Part shown: positions 19,427 to 28,165 of the stretch, piece after piece
Numbering within the stretch: the first letter of the stretch is position 1
How the letters are laid out: every line of letters starts with the position of its first letter
Assembly: GCA_947311785.1 (NCBI GenBank)
Contig: CAMZLW010000021.1
Location: forward strand, 1-46,202
DNA: 46,202 nucleotides
Source: an uncultured Ignavibacteriales bacterium
GTDB lineage: Bacteria; Bacteroidota; Ignavibacteria; Ignavibacteriales; Melioribacteraceae
Direction: 5' to 3'
Made by a program: the position numbers and the translations under genes
The notes under the pieces: generated by a model
Database searches by the model: none
What the model was told of the DNA's origin: nothing
The model's input: the letters and a program-made list of their open reading frames with translations, nothing else

Positions 19427-20875
19427 ATGAATATTGAAGAATTAAACATATTATTAGAAGAATTTAAAGCACTACCACACGAAAGTGAATGGGTAGAGTT
19501 TAAGCATAACAATAGTAATCCGCAAGAAATTGGGGAGTACATTTCAGCACTATCTAATTCTGCATATCTTGAAAACAAAGACTTTGGATACCTCGTATTT
19601 GGTATAGAAGACAAAACACACAAAGTGCTCGGCACCACATTTAAACCTCGGGAAGAAAAGATTAGCACTCAAGAAATTGAAAACTGGCTAATAACACAAC
19701 TTGAACCAAAAATAGACTTTAAGATTTTTGAATTTGCCCATCAAGAAAAAAATATTGTTATCTTTCAAATTGAAGCCACAAACAGCCGCCCAGTTTCTTT
19801 TAGAGGTATAGCATATATACGAATAGGTAGTTACAAAAAAAAGCTAAAAGAACACCCTGAAAAAGAGAGTAAAATTTGGCGGAAATCAAAAAATATTATT
19901 TTTGAAAAAGAATTGGCACTAAAGAATATCTCTGCCGATAAAGTACTTGAATTGCTCGATTACCCTTTTATGTTTCGCTTGTTGAATATGCCACTTCCAT
20001 CAAATAGAGATGCCATTTTAGCAAAACTTGTAGAGGAAAAGCTAGTAGTTATAAAATTGAAAAAATATAATATTACCAATCTTGGAGCAATACTTTTTGC
20101 AAATGATTTAAATTCGTTTGAAGGCTTAGAAAGAAAAGCACCTCGTGTAATAATTTACAAAGGTAATAACAAACTGAAAGCAATTAAAGAACAAGAAGGT
20201 AAATTTGGTTATGGAGTAGCATTTGAGCGAATTGTAAATTACGTAAATGATATTTTACCTTCAAATGAAGAAATTGGCAAAGTTTTTAGAAAAGAAGTAT
20301 CCGTTTATCCGGCAATTGCTGTGCGTGAGTTAATTGCCAACGCTTTAATCCATCAAGATTTTTCAATTGGCGGTTCTTCAGTAATGATTGAAATATTTGA
20401 TAATCGCATTGAAATAACAAATCCTGGTAAACCATTAATTGATACTGATAGATTTATAGACCATAGCCCAGAAAGCCGAAATGAAAAGTTAGCACGTTTT
20501 ATGCGTAGAATAAAAATATGTGAAGAACGTGGAAGTGGTATTGATAGAGTCATCACCGAAGTTGAAATATTCCAATTGCCTGCTCCTGAATTTATTGAAG
20601 GAGATAATTACACACGAGTAATATTATATTCACCAAAATCATTACGTCAAATGTCCAAACATGATAAAATAAGAGCTTGTTATCAGCATTCTGTTCTAAA
20701 ATATCTATCGGGCGAATATATGACAAACCAAAGTTTACGAGAAAGATTTGATATTGAGAAAAAGAATTACTCGATTGTTTCCCGTTTAATTAAAGAAGCT
20801 ATTTTAGCCGGAACTATTATTGAATATGATAATTCCAGAATGTACGTCCCATTCTGGGCTGCAAAAAAGATGTGA
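19427..20875 (+). CDS. AlbA_2 (Schlafen-like) domain protein with a GHKL-like ATPase and winged helix
   Basis: A 482-residue protein. Residues about 15-135 are an AlbA_2 domain (ESEWVEFKHNNSNPQEIGEYISALSN, FGYLVFGIEDKTHKVLG, RPVSFRGIAYIRIGS). Residues about 255-400 resemble the HATPase_c_4 domain: VRELIANALIHQDF carries the N-box-like Asn, and ERGSGIDRVI follows. The end (about 415-475) looks like a winged helix. Such proteins are annotated as transcriptional regulators or ATP-binding proteins and are often found between hsdS and hsdR in type I loci, where their role is not settled. Direct repeats flank the gene on both sides. Confidence 0.87.
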   Translation: MNIEELNILLEEFKALPHESEWVEFKHNNSNPQEIGEYISALSNSAYLENKDFGYLVFGIEDKTHKVLGTTFKPREEKISTQEIENWLITQLEPKIDFKIFEFAHQEKNIVIFQIEATNSRPVSFRGIAYIRIGSYKKKLKEHPEKESKIWRKSKNIIFEKELALKNISADKVLELLDYPFMFRLLNMPLPSNRDAILAKLVEEKLVVIKLKKYNITNLGAILFANDLNSFEGLERKAPRVIIYKGNNKLKAIKEQEGKFGYGVAFERIVNYVNDILPSNEEIGKVFRKEVSVYPAIAVRELIANALIHQDFSIGGSSVMIEIFDNRIEITNPGKPLIDTDRFIDHSPESRNEKLARFMRRIKICEERGSGIDRVITEVEIFQLPAPEFIEGDNYTRVILYSPKSLRQMSKHDKIRACYQHSVLKYLSGEYMTNQSLRERFDIEKKNYSIVSRLIKEAILAGTIIEYDNSRMYVPFWAAKKM

Positions 20876-20960
20876 CCAGGATGTGACTAAACCTAATACA
20901 CGGAAAGTTATCTTATTGTAAATAAACAACTTAAGTTGTGATAGGAATGTAACTAAGAGG
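20869..20960. repeat. GATGTGACTAA-type direct repeats between the AlbA_2 gene and hsdR
   Basis: Two head-to-tail copies, GATGTGACCAG (20869-20879) and GATGTGACTAA (20880-20890), begin within the last codons of the AlbA_2 gene. A second tandem pair at 20935-20957, GTTGTGATA then GGAATGTAACTAAG, matches the pair at 19338-19360 at all but three positions and ends just before the hsdR ribosome binding site. Confidence 0.5.
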
Positions 20961-20965
20961 ATTAT

Positions 20966-23900
20966 ATGGCAAAATTTACAGATACATCAGAAAGAGGATT
21001 TCAAGAACTAATTGTTAAAGAATTAGTTGCAAAAAGTGGTTATGTAGAGAGTGCATCCAAAGATTTTGATAAAGAGTTCTGCATTAATACCAAGCAATTA
21101 TTTTCTTTTATAGAACAAACTCAAGCCGAAAATTACGATCTGATTAAACGCAAAGGTGAGCGTGAATTTTTAGTTCGCTTAGATACAAAAATCCGCAAGT
21201 TTGGTGTAATAGAAGTTTTACGTAAAGGTGTAAAGCACTTTGATAAAACTATCAATTTATTTTACCATGAGCCGTCCTCTCTTTACAATCCTAAAGATAG
21301 AAAAAATTATAAGGCAAATATTTTTGCCGTAACTCAAGAATTAAAATATAGCCAAGTAAATGAGAACCGTTTAGATTTAACAATTTTCCTAAATGGTATT
21401 CCAATAATAACAACGGAATTAAAAAATCCGTTAAGTGGGCAAACAGTTCATAACGGAATACGCCAGTATCAAAAAGATAGAGACCCGAAAGAAAAGATTT
21501 TTAGTTTTGCTCGTTGCATGGTTCATTTTGTAGCCGATACAGAATTGGTTTATATGACAACAGAGTTAAGAGGAAAGAAGACATTTTTTATGCCATTTAA
21601 CAAAGGTTTAAATAATGGGAAATCAACAGGAGAGTTTGGAGCAGGCAATCCTGTAAATCCTAATGGATTAAAAACTCATTACTTCTGGGAAGAGATTTTA
21701 ACAAAACATTCTCTTTCTAATATAATTGACAAATTTGCACAAGTAATTGAACAAACAAATGAAGATACAGGAAAAGTAAAAAGAGTTATGATTTTCCCGA
21801 GGTATCATCAACTAACAGCAGTAAAACAAATTTTAAGCGATGCAAAGGATAATGGAATTGGCAAAAAATATTTAATTCAACATTCTGCTGGTTCAGGTAA
21901 ATCTCTATCCATTGCTTGGCTATCTCATCAATTGCACGGTTTGTTTGATAGAAGTGGAAAACAGAATCTATTTGATTCTGTAATTGTTGTTACAGATAGA
22001 ACCGTATTGGATAAACAGTTAAGGGATGAAATAAAACAAACTTCTCCTAAACGTGGTATTGTTGAAGCTATAACAGGAGAAGGAGAAACTAAAACAAATC
22101 AATTAAAAGAGGCTTTTGCAAATCATAAAAAAGTAATAATCTGCACTATTCAAACCTTTCCCTTTTTGCTTAATGAAATGGAAGAAATACAATCGGCAAA
22201 TTTTGCAATTGTAATTGATGAAGCACACAGTAGCCAAAGCGGAGAGACTTCTGCAAAAATGAATGCAGCACTTTCCGATAAAACTACTGACAATAACGAA
22301 GGTGAAGAACCAACATTAGAAGATAAAATTAATGAGTTGATTGAAAGTAGAAAAATGATAACAAACGGCTCTTACTTTGCTTTTACTGCAACACCTAAAA
22401 ATAAAACTTTAGAAACTTTTGGTGTTAAATTGGGCGAAACTTACACAGACAAAAATGGAGAATTAAAAAATAGATTTTATGCGTTTCATAATTATTCTAT
22501 GAAACAAGCTATTGAGGAAGAATTTATTATTGATGTACTTACCAATTACACAACGTATAATTCTTTTTATAAGCTAATTAAATCCGTAGAAAACAATCCT
22601 AAATTTGACACAAAAGAAGCTCAGAAAAAATTAAGAGCCTATGTTGAAGGGCATGAATTTGCAATTACAGAAAAATCAAAAATCATGATCGACCATTATC
22701 ATAGAGATGTGCAACATTTAATTAATGGTGAAGCAAAAGCAATGGTTGTTACTAAAAGTATTATTTCAGCAATAAAATACAAACATGCTTTCGATAAATA
22801 TCTAAAAGGAATTAAATCTCCGTATAAAACAATTGTAGCTTTTTCGGGCAAAAAAGAATTAGACGGCATTGAATATACAGAAGCTAATATGAACAGCTTT
22901 AAAAGCTATAGAAATGACATACCAAAGAATTTCAAAAAAAGTGACTATCGTTTTTTAATTGTGGCTAATAAATACCAAACTGGTTTTGACCAACCGTTGT
23001 TACATACAATGTATGTTGATAAAAAATTGGCAGGCGTTCAAGCAGTTCAAACACTTTCGAGACTAAACAGAGCTTACAAACCTTTTAAGAAAGATACATT
23101 TGTTTTAGACTTTTTTAATAACGCAGATGACATTAAAGAAGCATTTGCACCCTATTATACTTCAACTATTCTTAGTGAAGAGACAAATTCTAATAAGCTG
23201 AATGATTTGGTTGATGCTCTTGAAATATTTGAAGTTTACAATGAATACCAGGTTGCAGATTTTTTTGAAAAATATATAAATGAAGAAGATAGAACTAAAC
23301 TTGACCCAATAATTGATAGTTCTGCTCATATCTTCAAGCAAGATTTGGATAGAGACAAACAAATTGATTTTAAAATAAAGGCAAAATCATTTTTAAGAAC
23401 TTACAGCTACTTAGCTAAAATATTAGATTTCAACAATAAAGAATGGGAAGTACTTTGGTGGTATCTAAAGTTTTTAGTTCCAAAATTGTTCATCGATAAA
23501 TCAGATGATTTTACCGAAGGATTATTAGATTCTATTAATATGGATAGCTATAAACCATCAAAGCAAAAAACAATAAAAATAAATTTAGTAGCAGAACCTG
23601 GAATGGTTGCTCCAATTCCTGTAGAAGTTGGGAATGGAAAACCTGAATTAGAGTTGGACACTCTTGAAAATATATTAAACGCATTTAACCAGAGATTCGG
23701 TGATATTGAATGGTCTGATGAAGATAAAGTTCAGAAGATATTAACTCAACAATTACCTGCTGAGATGAAAGAAGATAAAGAGCTTATGGACGCTATAAAA
23801 TATTCACCAGATAGGCAAAACGCAAAAATGGCTTCGGATGATAGGCTGAAAGAATTAGTGCAACAGTATTTGTTTAGCCAAACCGAAATATTTAAAAAGT

Positions 23901-23983
23901 TTACACAAGATTTAGACTTTCAACGCAGATATAAAGAGTTTATGTTTGATACATTAGTTGAACAAAATAATAGGACATATTAA
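20966..23983 (+). CDS. hsdR: Type I restriction enzyme endonuclease/translocase subunit
   Basis: A 1005-residue motor and nuclease subunit. The N-terminal PD-(D/E)XK nuclease is visible as RLDLTIFLNG (Asp137) and TELKNP (Glu151, Lys153). The SF2 helicase motor has Walker A AGSGKS (308-313), VVTDRTVLDKQL, DEAH (418-421), FAFTATP, and the late motif QAVQTLSRLNRAY. A helical C-terminal part for binding HsdM follows. All catalytic motifs are present, so it should be active. An AGAGG site lies before the ATG. It is the last gene of the island, 65 nt before hemN. Confidence 0.96.
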   Translation: MAKFTDTSERGFQELIVKELVAKSGYVESASKDFDKEFCINTKQLFSFIEQTQAENYDLIKRKGEREFLVRLDTKIRKFGVIEVLRKGVKHFDKTINLFYHEPSSLYNPKDRKNYKANIFAVTQELKYSQVNENRLDLTIFLNGIPIITTELKNPLSGQTVHNGIRQYQKDRDPKEKIFSFARCMVHFVADTELVYMTTELRGKKTFFMPFNKGLNNGKSTGEFGAGNPVNPNGLKTHYFWEEILTKHSLSNIIDKFAQVIEQTNEDTGKVKRVMIFPRYHQLTAVKQILSDAKDNGIGKKYLIQHSAGSGKSLSIAWLSHQLHGLFDRSGKQNLFDSVIVVTDRTVLDKQLRDEIKQTSPKRGIVEAITGEGETKTNQLKEAFANHKKVIICTIQTFPFLLNEMEEIQSANFAIVIDEAHSSQSGETSAKMNAALSDKTTDNNEGEEPTLEDKINELIESRKMITNGSYFAFTATPKNKTLETFGVKLGETYTDKNGELKNRFYAFHNYSMKQAIEEEFIIDVLTNYTTYNSFYKLIKSVENNPKFDTKEAQKKLRAYVEGHEFAITEKSKIMIDHYHRDVQHLINGEAKAMVVTKSIISAIKYKHAFDKYLKGIKSPYKTIVAFSGKKELDGIEYTEANMNSFKSYRNDIPKNFKKSDYRFLIVANKYQTGFDQPLLHTMYVDKKLAGVQAVQTLSRLNRAYKPFKKDTFVLDFFNNADDIKEAFAPYYTSTILSEETNSNKLNDLVDALEIFEVYNEYQVADFFEKYINEEDRTKLDPIIDSSAHIFKQDLDRDKQIDFKIKAKSFLRTYSYLAKILDFNNKEWEVLWWYLKFLVPKLFIDKSDDFTEGLLDSINMDSYKPSKQKTIKINLVAEPGMVAPIPVEVGNGKPELELDTLENILNAFNQRFGDIEWSDEDKVQKILTQQLPAEMKEDKELMDAIKYSPDRQNAKMASDDRLKELVQQYLFSQTEIFKKFTQDLDFQRRYKEFMFDTLVEQNNRTY

Positions 23984-24048
23984 CTGTCGCTAACAAACGC
24001 TAAAAGCAACTACGTCATTAGTTTAATTATATAAGAAAGGATATTTAG

Positions 24049-25425
24049 ATGTTTAACATAGATATAGATTTAATAAAAAAATACGATAAGCCTGGCCCAC
24101 GTTATACCAGTTATCCAACAGCTCCACATTTTAATGATGGATTCAGTAATGAGCAATATTTGGCTTCCATCAAAGAAAATAATAGTGCTGATAACAAAAC
24201 GCCGTTGTCCCTCTATTTCCATATTCCATTTTGCGATACGCTCTGTTACTTTTGTGGTTGCAACATGATAATTAGTAATAACCGTAGTAGAATTGGCAAC
24301 TATGTTGATTACATTAAGAAAGAAATTCTCTTACTTAAAAAACATTTATCGGATAATCGATTAGTAACCCAACTCCATTGGGGTGGCGGAACTCCAACGC
24401 ATTTAACTCCCACTGAAATTACCGATTTGTTATCGTTCATAAATTCCAACTTTAACATTGCTCCAGATATTGAAGCAAGTTGTGAAATTGATCCAAGAGA
24501 ATTAACCTTTGAACATTTAAAGGCGTTACGTAAGGGTGGATTTAACCGCATCAGTATGGGGGTTCAGGATTTTACACACAAAGTTCAAGTTGCTGTGAAC
24601 AGAATTCAGCCAGAAGATATTACTCGGCAAGCTGTGGAATGGATTAGAAAATTAAAATTTGAAAGTATAAATCTAGATTTAATGTATGGTTTGCCACATC
24701 AAACCTTAGAAACATTTAGCGAAACTTTAGAAAAGATAATTGATATATCACCCAATAGAATTGCGGTCTTTAACTATGCCCACGTTCCTTGGATGAAAAA
24801 ACATATGGAGTTAATTAAAACTGAAGACCTTCCAACTCCAGATGTGAAACTTCAAATATTAAAATACACAATTGAGACTTTAACCCATGCGGGATATGTT
24901 TTTATTGGGATGGATCATTTTGCAAAACCAGATGATGAACTTGCAATTGCTTTAAATGATAAAAAGCTTTACAGAAATTTCCAAGGCTATTCTACTCAAG
25001 CTGGAACTGACCTTTACGCACTTGGAATAACAAGCATCAGTCAATTTGGAAATATTTATTCGCAGAATATTAAAACTGAAAAAGAATATTTTGATAAAGT
25101 AGATGCAGGAATTCTTCCACTCGCCAAAGGATATTTAATGTCTGATGATGATGTTTTAAGACGTGATGTTATAATGAGTTTGATGTGTGATTTTGAATTA
25201 CACTTTAAGGTATTTGAAGAAAAGTATAAAATAGATTTCGAAAAATATTTTGCAAAAGGATTAGAAAACTTAAAACAATTTGTTCCTGATAATTTGGTAA
25301 CTCTAGAAGATGATAGCGTTAAGGTTACTGAAATGGGACGATTGCTAATTAGAAATATTGCAATGAGTTTTGATGCTTTCCTTGAAGACGACAAAGGTAA
25401 AGTGCGTTATTCAAGGACTGTTTAG
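24049..25425 (+). CDS. hemN: Oxygen-independent coproporphyrinogen III oxidase
   Basis: A 458-residue radical SAM enzyme that converts coproporphyrinogen III to protoporphyrinogen IX without O2. The 4Fe-4S cluster motif is CDTLCYFC (Cys62, Cys66, Cys69), followed by GCNMI. The early motif GPRYTSYPTAPHF and the HWGGGTPTHL segment are specific for true HemN rather than the HemW branch. The normal length and the C-terminal HemN domain support this. An AAAGGA site lies 7 nt before the ATG. It follows the restriction-modification island but continues the pathway order after hemE. Confidence 0.96.
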   Translation: MFNIDIDLIKKYDKPGPRYTSYPTAPHFNDGFSNEQYLASIKENNSADNKTPLSLYFHIPFCDTLCYFCGCNMIISNNRSRIGNYVDYIKKEILLLKKHLSDNRLVTQLHWGGGTPTHLTPTEITDLLSFINSNFNIAPDIEASCEIDPRELTFEHLKALRKGGFNRISMGVQDFTHKVQVAVNRIQPEDITRQAVEWIRKLKFESINLDLMYGLPHQTLETFSETLEKIIDISPNRIAVFNYAHVPWMKKHMELIKTEDLPTPDVKLQILKYTIETLTHAGYVFIGMDHFAKPDDELAIALNDKKLYRNFQGYSTQAGTDLYALGITSISQFGNIYSQNIKTEKEYFDKVDAGILPLAKGYLMSDDDVLRRDVIMSLMCDFELHFKVFEEKYKIDFEKYFAKGLENLKQFVPDNLVTLEDDSVKVTEMGRLLIRNIAMSFDAFLEDDKGKVRYSRTV

Positions 25426-25437
25426 ATATATATAGCA

Positions 25438-25571
25438 GTCATTGCGAGGATCTTTTTCCCGAAGCAATCTGTTGTGAACTGCGTTGCATGAGCCGCGTAG
25501 AAGTATCGAAGTGAGTTGCCAAAATGTGGTAGATTGCCACACCTCGAAAAAGAATCGAGGTTCGCAATGAC
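25438..25571. repeat. GTCATTGCGA-bounded dispersed repeat, copy 1
   Basis: The 134-nt element is bounded by GTCATTGCGA (25438-25447) and TCGCAATGAC (25562-25571), perfect 10-bp terminal inverted repeats. Internal GAAGCAATCT and AGATTGCCAC segments pair imperfectly. It has no open frame and occupies most of the hemN-hemH spacer. Confidence 0.8.
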
Positions 25572-25632
25572 AAATTATTTGTCTTTTATGTGATAAACAG
25601 ACCTTAGCCTATAAATAAATTGAAAGAACAAT

Positions 25633-26598
25633 TTGAAACAATCAAATAATAAAATAGCTGTAATTTTACTAAATATGGGTGGTCCAGATTCGCTTGAAGC
25701 GATAGAACCTTTTTTAAATAATCTGTTTCAAGACCCTGATATTTTTAAAATCCCATTTGGGCAAAAATTATTTGCAAAGGTTATTTCTAAACTTCGTGTT
25801 ACAAAAGTTGCTGAGCAATACAAACACATTGGCAATAAATCTCCACAAAACGAGCATACAGAAAAGCAAAGAGAACTACTAGAACAATCGTTGAAAAACG
25901 CAAACATCAATGCTGACGTGCTTATTGCGATGCGTTATTGGAAACCATTAACTGCTGAAACTGTCAAAGTTATAGAGCAAAACAATTATGACAAAATAAT
26001 TCTACTTCCACTCTACCCACATTTTTCATCTGTAACTACTGGTTCATCTTTTAATGAGTGGTGGAGATATTACAAAGATGAAAAGAAAAAAATAGTTGAG
26101 ATAAATAATTTTCACAATCAGAATAAATATTTGTCTGCAATTAGCACAAGAATTGATGAGTGTTTAGAAGAGTTTCCAAAAGAATTACGAAACAATGTTG
26201 AGCTACTCTTTAGTGCGCATAGTGTTCCACAGAGTTTAATTGCAAACGGCGATCCATATCAATCACAAATATTAGAAAGCATCCGCTTAATAATGGAGCT
26301 AAGAAACAATTCTGAGAAACATCACATTAGTTATCAAAGCAAAGTTGGTCCTGTGAAATGGCTAACCCCTTCGACACAAGATATGATTAGAAAACTTGGA
26401 CAGAATGGAATTAAAAACTTACTTGTCATTCCAATAAGCTTTGTGTCTGACCATATCGAAACTCTATATGAGTTAGGTATAGAATACAGAAAAATTGCAG
26501 AAGAGAATAGAATTATAAATTATCAAGTTATGACTGGGTTAAATGACTCGGCAGAGTTTATTGAACAACTTCACGACTTAGTATTGAAAGAAATATAA
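25633..26598 (+). CDS. hemH: Ferrochelatase
   Basis: A 321-residue enzyme that inserts Fe2+ into protoporphyrin IX to form protohaem at the membrane surface. It begins with the family pattern KIAVILLNMGGPDSLEAIEPFL. The catalytic histidine lies in LLFSAHSVPQSLI and the second metal-side segment is SFVSDHIETLYELGIEYR. The start is a TTG at 25633, since no ATG gives the usual N-terminus. It is one base from the hemY-type gene and is co-transcribed with it. Confidence 0.96.
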   Translation: MKQSNNKIAVILLNMGGPDSLEAIEPFLNNLFQDPDIFKIPFGQKLFAKVISKLRVTKVAEQYKHIGNKSPQNEHTEKQRELLEQSLKNANINADVLIAMRYWKPLTAETVKVIEQNNYDKIILLPLYPHFSSVTTGSSFNEWWRYYKDEKKKIVEINNFHNQNKYLSAISTRIDECLEEFPKELRNNVELLFSAHSVPQSLIANGDPYQSQILESIRLIMELRNNSEKHHISYQSKVGPVKWLTPSTQDMIRKLGQNGIKNLLVIPISFVSDHIETLYELGIEYRKIAEENRIINYQVMTGLNDSAEFIEQLHDLVLKEI

Positions 26599-26599
26599 A

Positions 26600-27979
26600 A
26601 TGAATACAGAAAAAAAAATATTAGTTATTGGTGCTGGTATTACTGGACTTGCAACAGCACATTGGTTAAATAAAGATGGATACAATGTTACAATCGTTGA
26701 AGCTAAATCGAAAGTTGGTGGCTCGATGGTTACAGAAAAAGAGGATGGATACTTAATAGATTTTGGTCCCAATAGTGGTTTGGAAACTTCTCCGTTGATA
26801 AAAATTCTTGTAGAAGATTTAAATCTTAAACAGCAATTTATATATGGCAACAAGGAAGGTAACAAAAGATATATTCTAAAAAATGATGAGCTGCAAGCTT
26901 TGCCAATGAATCCAAAAGATTTTTTGTCAACTAAATTGTTTTCCACCAAAGCCAAGCTACGACTTGCTTTAGAGCCGTTTGTTGGGAAATCCGAAGATGG
27001 GTATTATCAATCCATTTCTGAATTTGTAACTCGCAGACTTGGAAGAGAATTTTTAGATTATGCAATAAACCCCTTCGTTGCTGGAGTTTATGCTGGCAAC
27101 CCTGATAAACTTAGTGTTAAATCAGCATTCCCAAAACTTTACAGACTTGAAGAACTATATGGTGGTTTAATTAAAGGAACTATTAAAGGTGCGAGAGAAC
27201 GTAAAAAGAGTGGGGAGAAATCAAAACAAGATGCTGCAATGTTTTCCTTCGTTGATGGAATGGTAACATTACCCAACGCAATTCATTCAGAATTTGGTGG
27301 TAAGGTTCTGCTTAATTCATCTGTAACTTCCGTTGATAAAAGAAACGATAAATTTGAAATCACTTATAACAAGAATGGAACCGAAGCAAAACTTGAAGCC
27401 GACCTTGTAATATCAACGGCTCCCTCGTATAAAGCATCCAAAATATTTAGCAATTTTGATTCTGAGCTAACTAACCATCTCAGCAAAATTTACTATCCCC
27501 CAGTAATGGTGCTGTATTTAGGATATGATAAAAAAGATATTGGTCAACCATTGGATGGATTTGGATTTTTAATCCCTTCGAAAGAGAAGAAAAATTTTCT
27601 TGGTGCTTTGTGGAGTTCTGTAATTTTTGATAATCGTGCCCCAGAAGGGAAAGCTGCTTTTACACTTTTTATTGGTGGTACTCGCTCTCCAGAATTATTT
27701 AGTGATGATAACAACAAACTGATAGATGATGTAGTTAAAGAGTTTGAATCCCTTATGCACATTACCGGTAAACATGAGTTTATTAAATCCAATTTTTGGA
27801 ATAAGGCTATTCCCCAATACAACATTGGGTATGTTGAACACGAAAATTACTTTAAACAGTTTGAAGAAAAAAATCCAGGAATAATTCTTGGTGGAAATTA
27901 TGTTGGAGGAATTTCAGTAGGAGATTGCATCAAGAGTTCTGAAATTCTTTTTGAGAAAGCAAAGAAGCTATTATTATAA
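26600..27979 (+). CDS. hemY: Protoporphyrinogen oxidase, HemY/HemG-FAD type
   Basis: A 459-residue flavoprotein. The N-terminal FAD-binding motif is VIGAGITGLATAHWL (9-23), with Glu34 at the ribose position. FGPNSGLETSP and FVAGVYAGNPDKLS are typical of the HemY family, and the C-terminal GNYVGGISVGDCI closes the FAD domain. It oxidises protoporphyrinogen IX to protoporphyrin IX; classical members use O2. This contrasts with the oxygen-independent HemN two genes upstream. The gene is often labelled hemG in annotations, though it is unrelated to the flavodoxin-like HemG of E. coli. The start follows the hemH stop by one base. Confidence 0.94.
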   Translation: MNTEKKILVIGAGITGLATAHWLNKDGYNVTIVEAKSKVGGSMVTEKEDGYLIDFGPNSGLETSPLIKILVEDLNLKQQFIYGNKEGNKRYILKNDELQALPMNPKDFLSTKLFSTKAKLRLALEPFVGKSEDGYYQSISEFVTRRLGREFLDYAINPFVAGVYAGNPDKLSVKSAFPKLYRLEELYGGLIKGTIKGARERKKSGEKSKQDAAMFSFVDGMVTLPNAIHSEFGGKVLLNSSVTSVDKRNDKFEITYNKNGTEAKLEADLVISTAPSYKASKIFSNFDSELTNHLSKIYYPPVMVLYLGYDKKDIGQPLDGFGFLIPSKEKKNFLGALWSSVIFDNRAPEGKAAFTLFIGGTRSPELFSDDNNKLIDDVVKEFESLMHITGKHEFIKSNFWNKAIPQYNIGYVEHENYFKQFEEKNPGIILGGNYVGGISVGDCIKSSEILFEKAKKLLL

Positions 27980-27990
27980 AAGTTACAACT

Positions 27991-28074
27991 GTCATTGCGA
28001 TCCCGATTTATCGGGAGAAGCAATCTATTAAAGATTGCCACGTCGTCCAGAAAACATTGGACTCCTCGCAATGG
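27991..28074. repeat. GTCATTGCGA-bounded dispersed repeat, copy 2
   Basis: GTCATTGCGA (27991-28000) is paired with TCGCAATGGC (28065-28074), one mismatch. An internal hairpin TCCCGA-TTTA-TCGGGA lies at 28001-28016 and AGCAATCT/AGATTGCCACG arms follow. It is the same family as 25438-25571 but shorter. Confidence 0.78.
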
Positions 28075-28165
28075 CAAATAAACCTAAAATCAATTCATCT
28101 TTGTATATTTGTTATTTAATTTTTGAATTTTATTATTTCCAGCTAAACTGGATTAGGAGAATATG

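Noticed and set aside
14217-24048. Attachment-site direct repeats or an integrase for the restriction-modification island
   Set aside because: No shared sequence longer than a few bases was seen at the two borders, and no integrase or transposase gene is inside.
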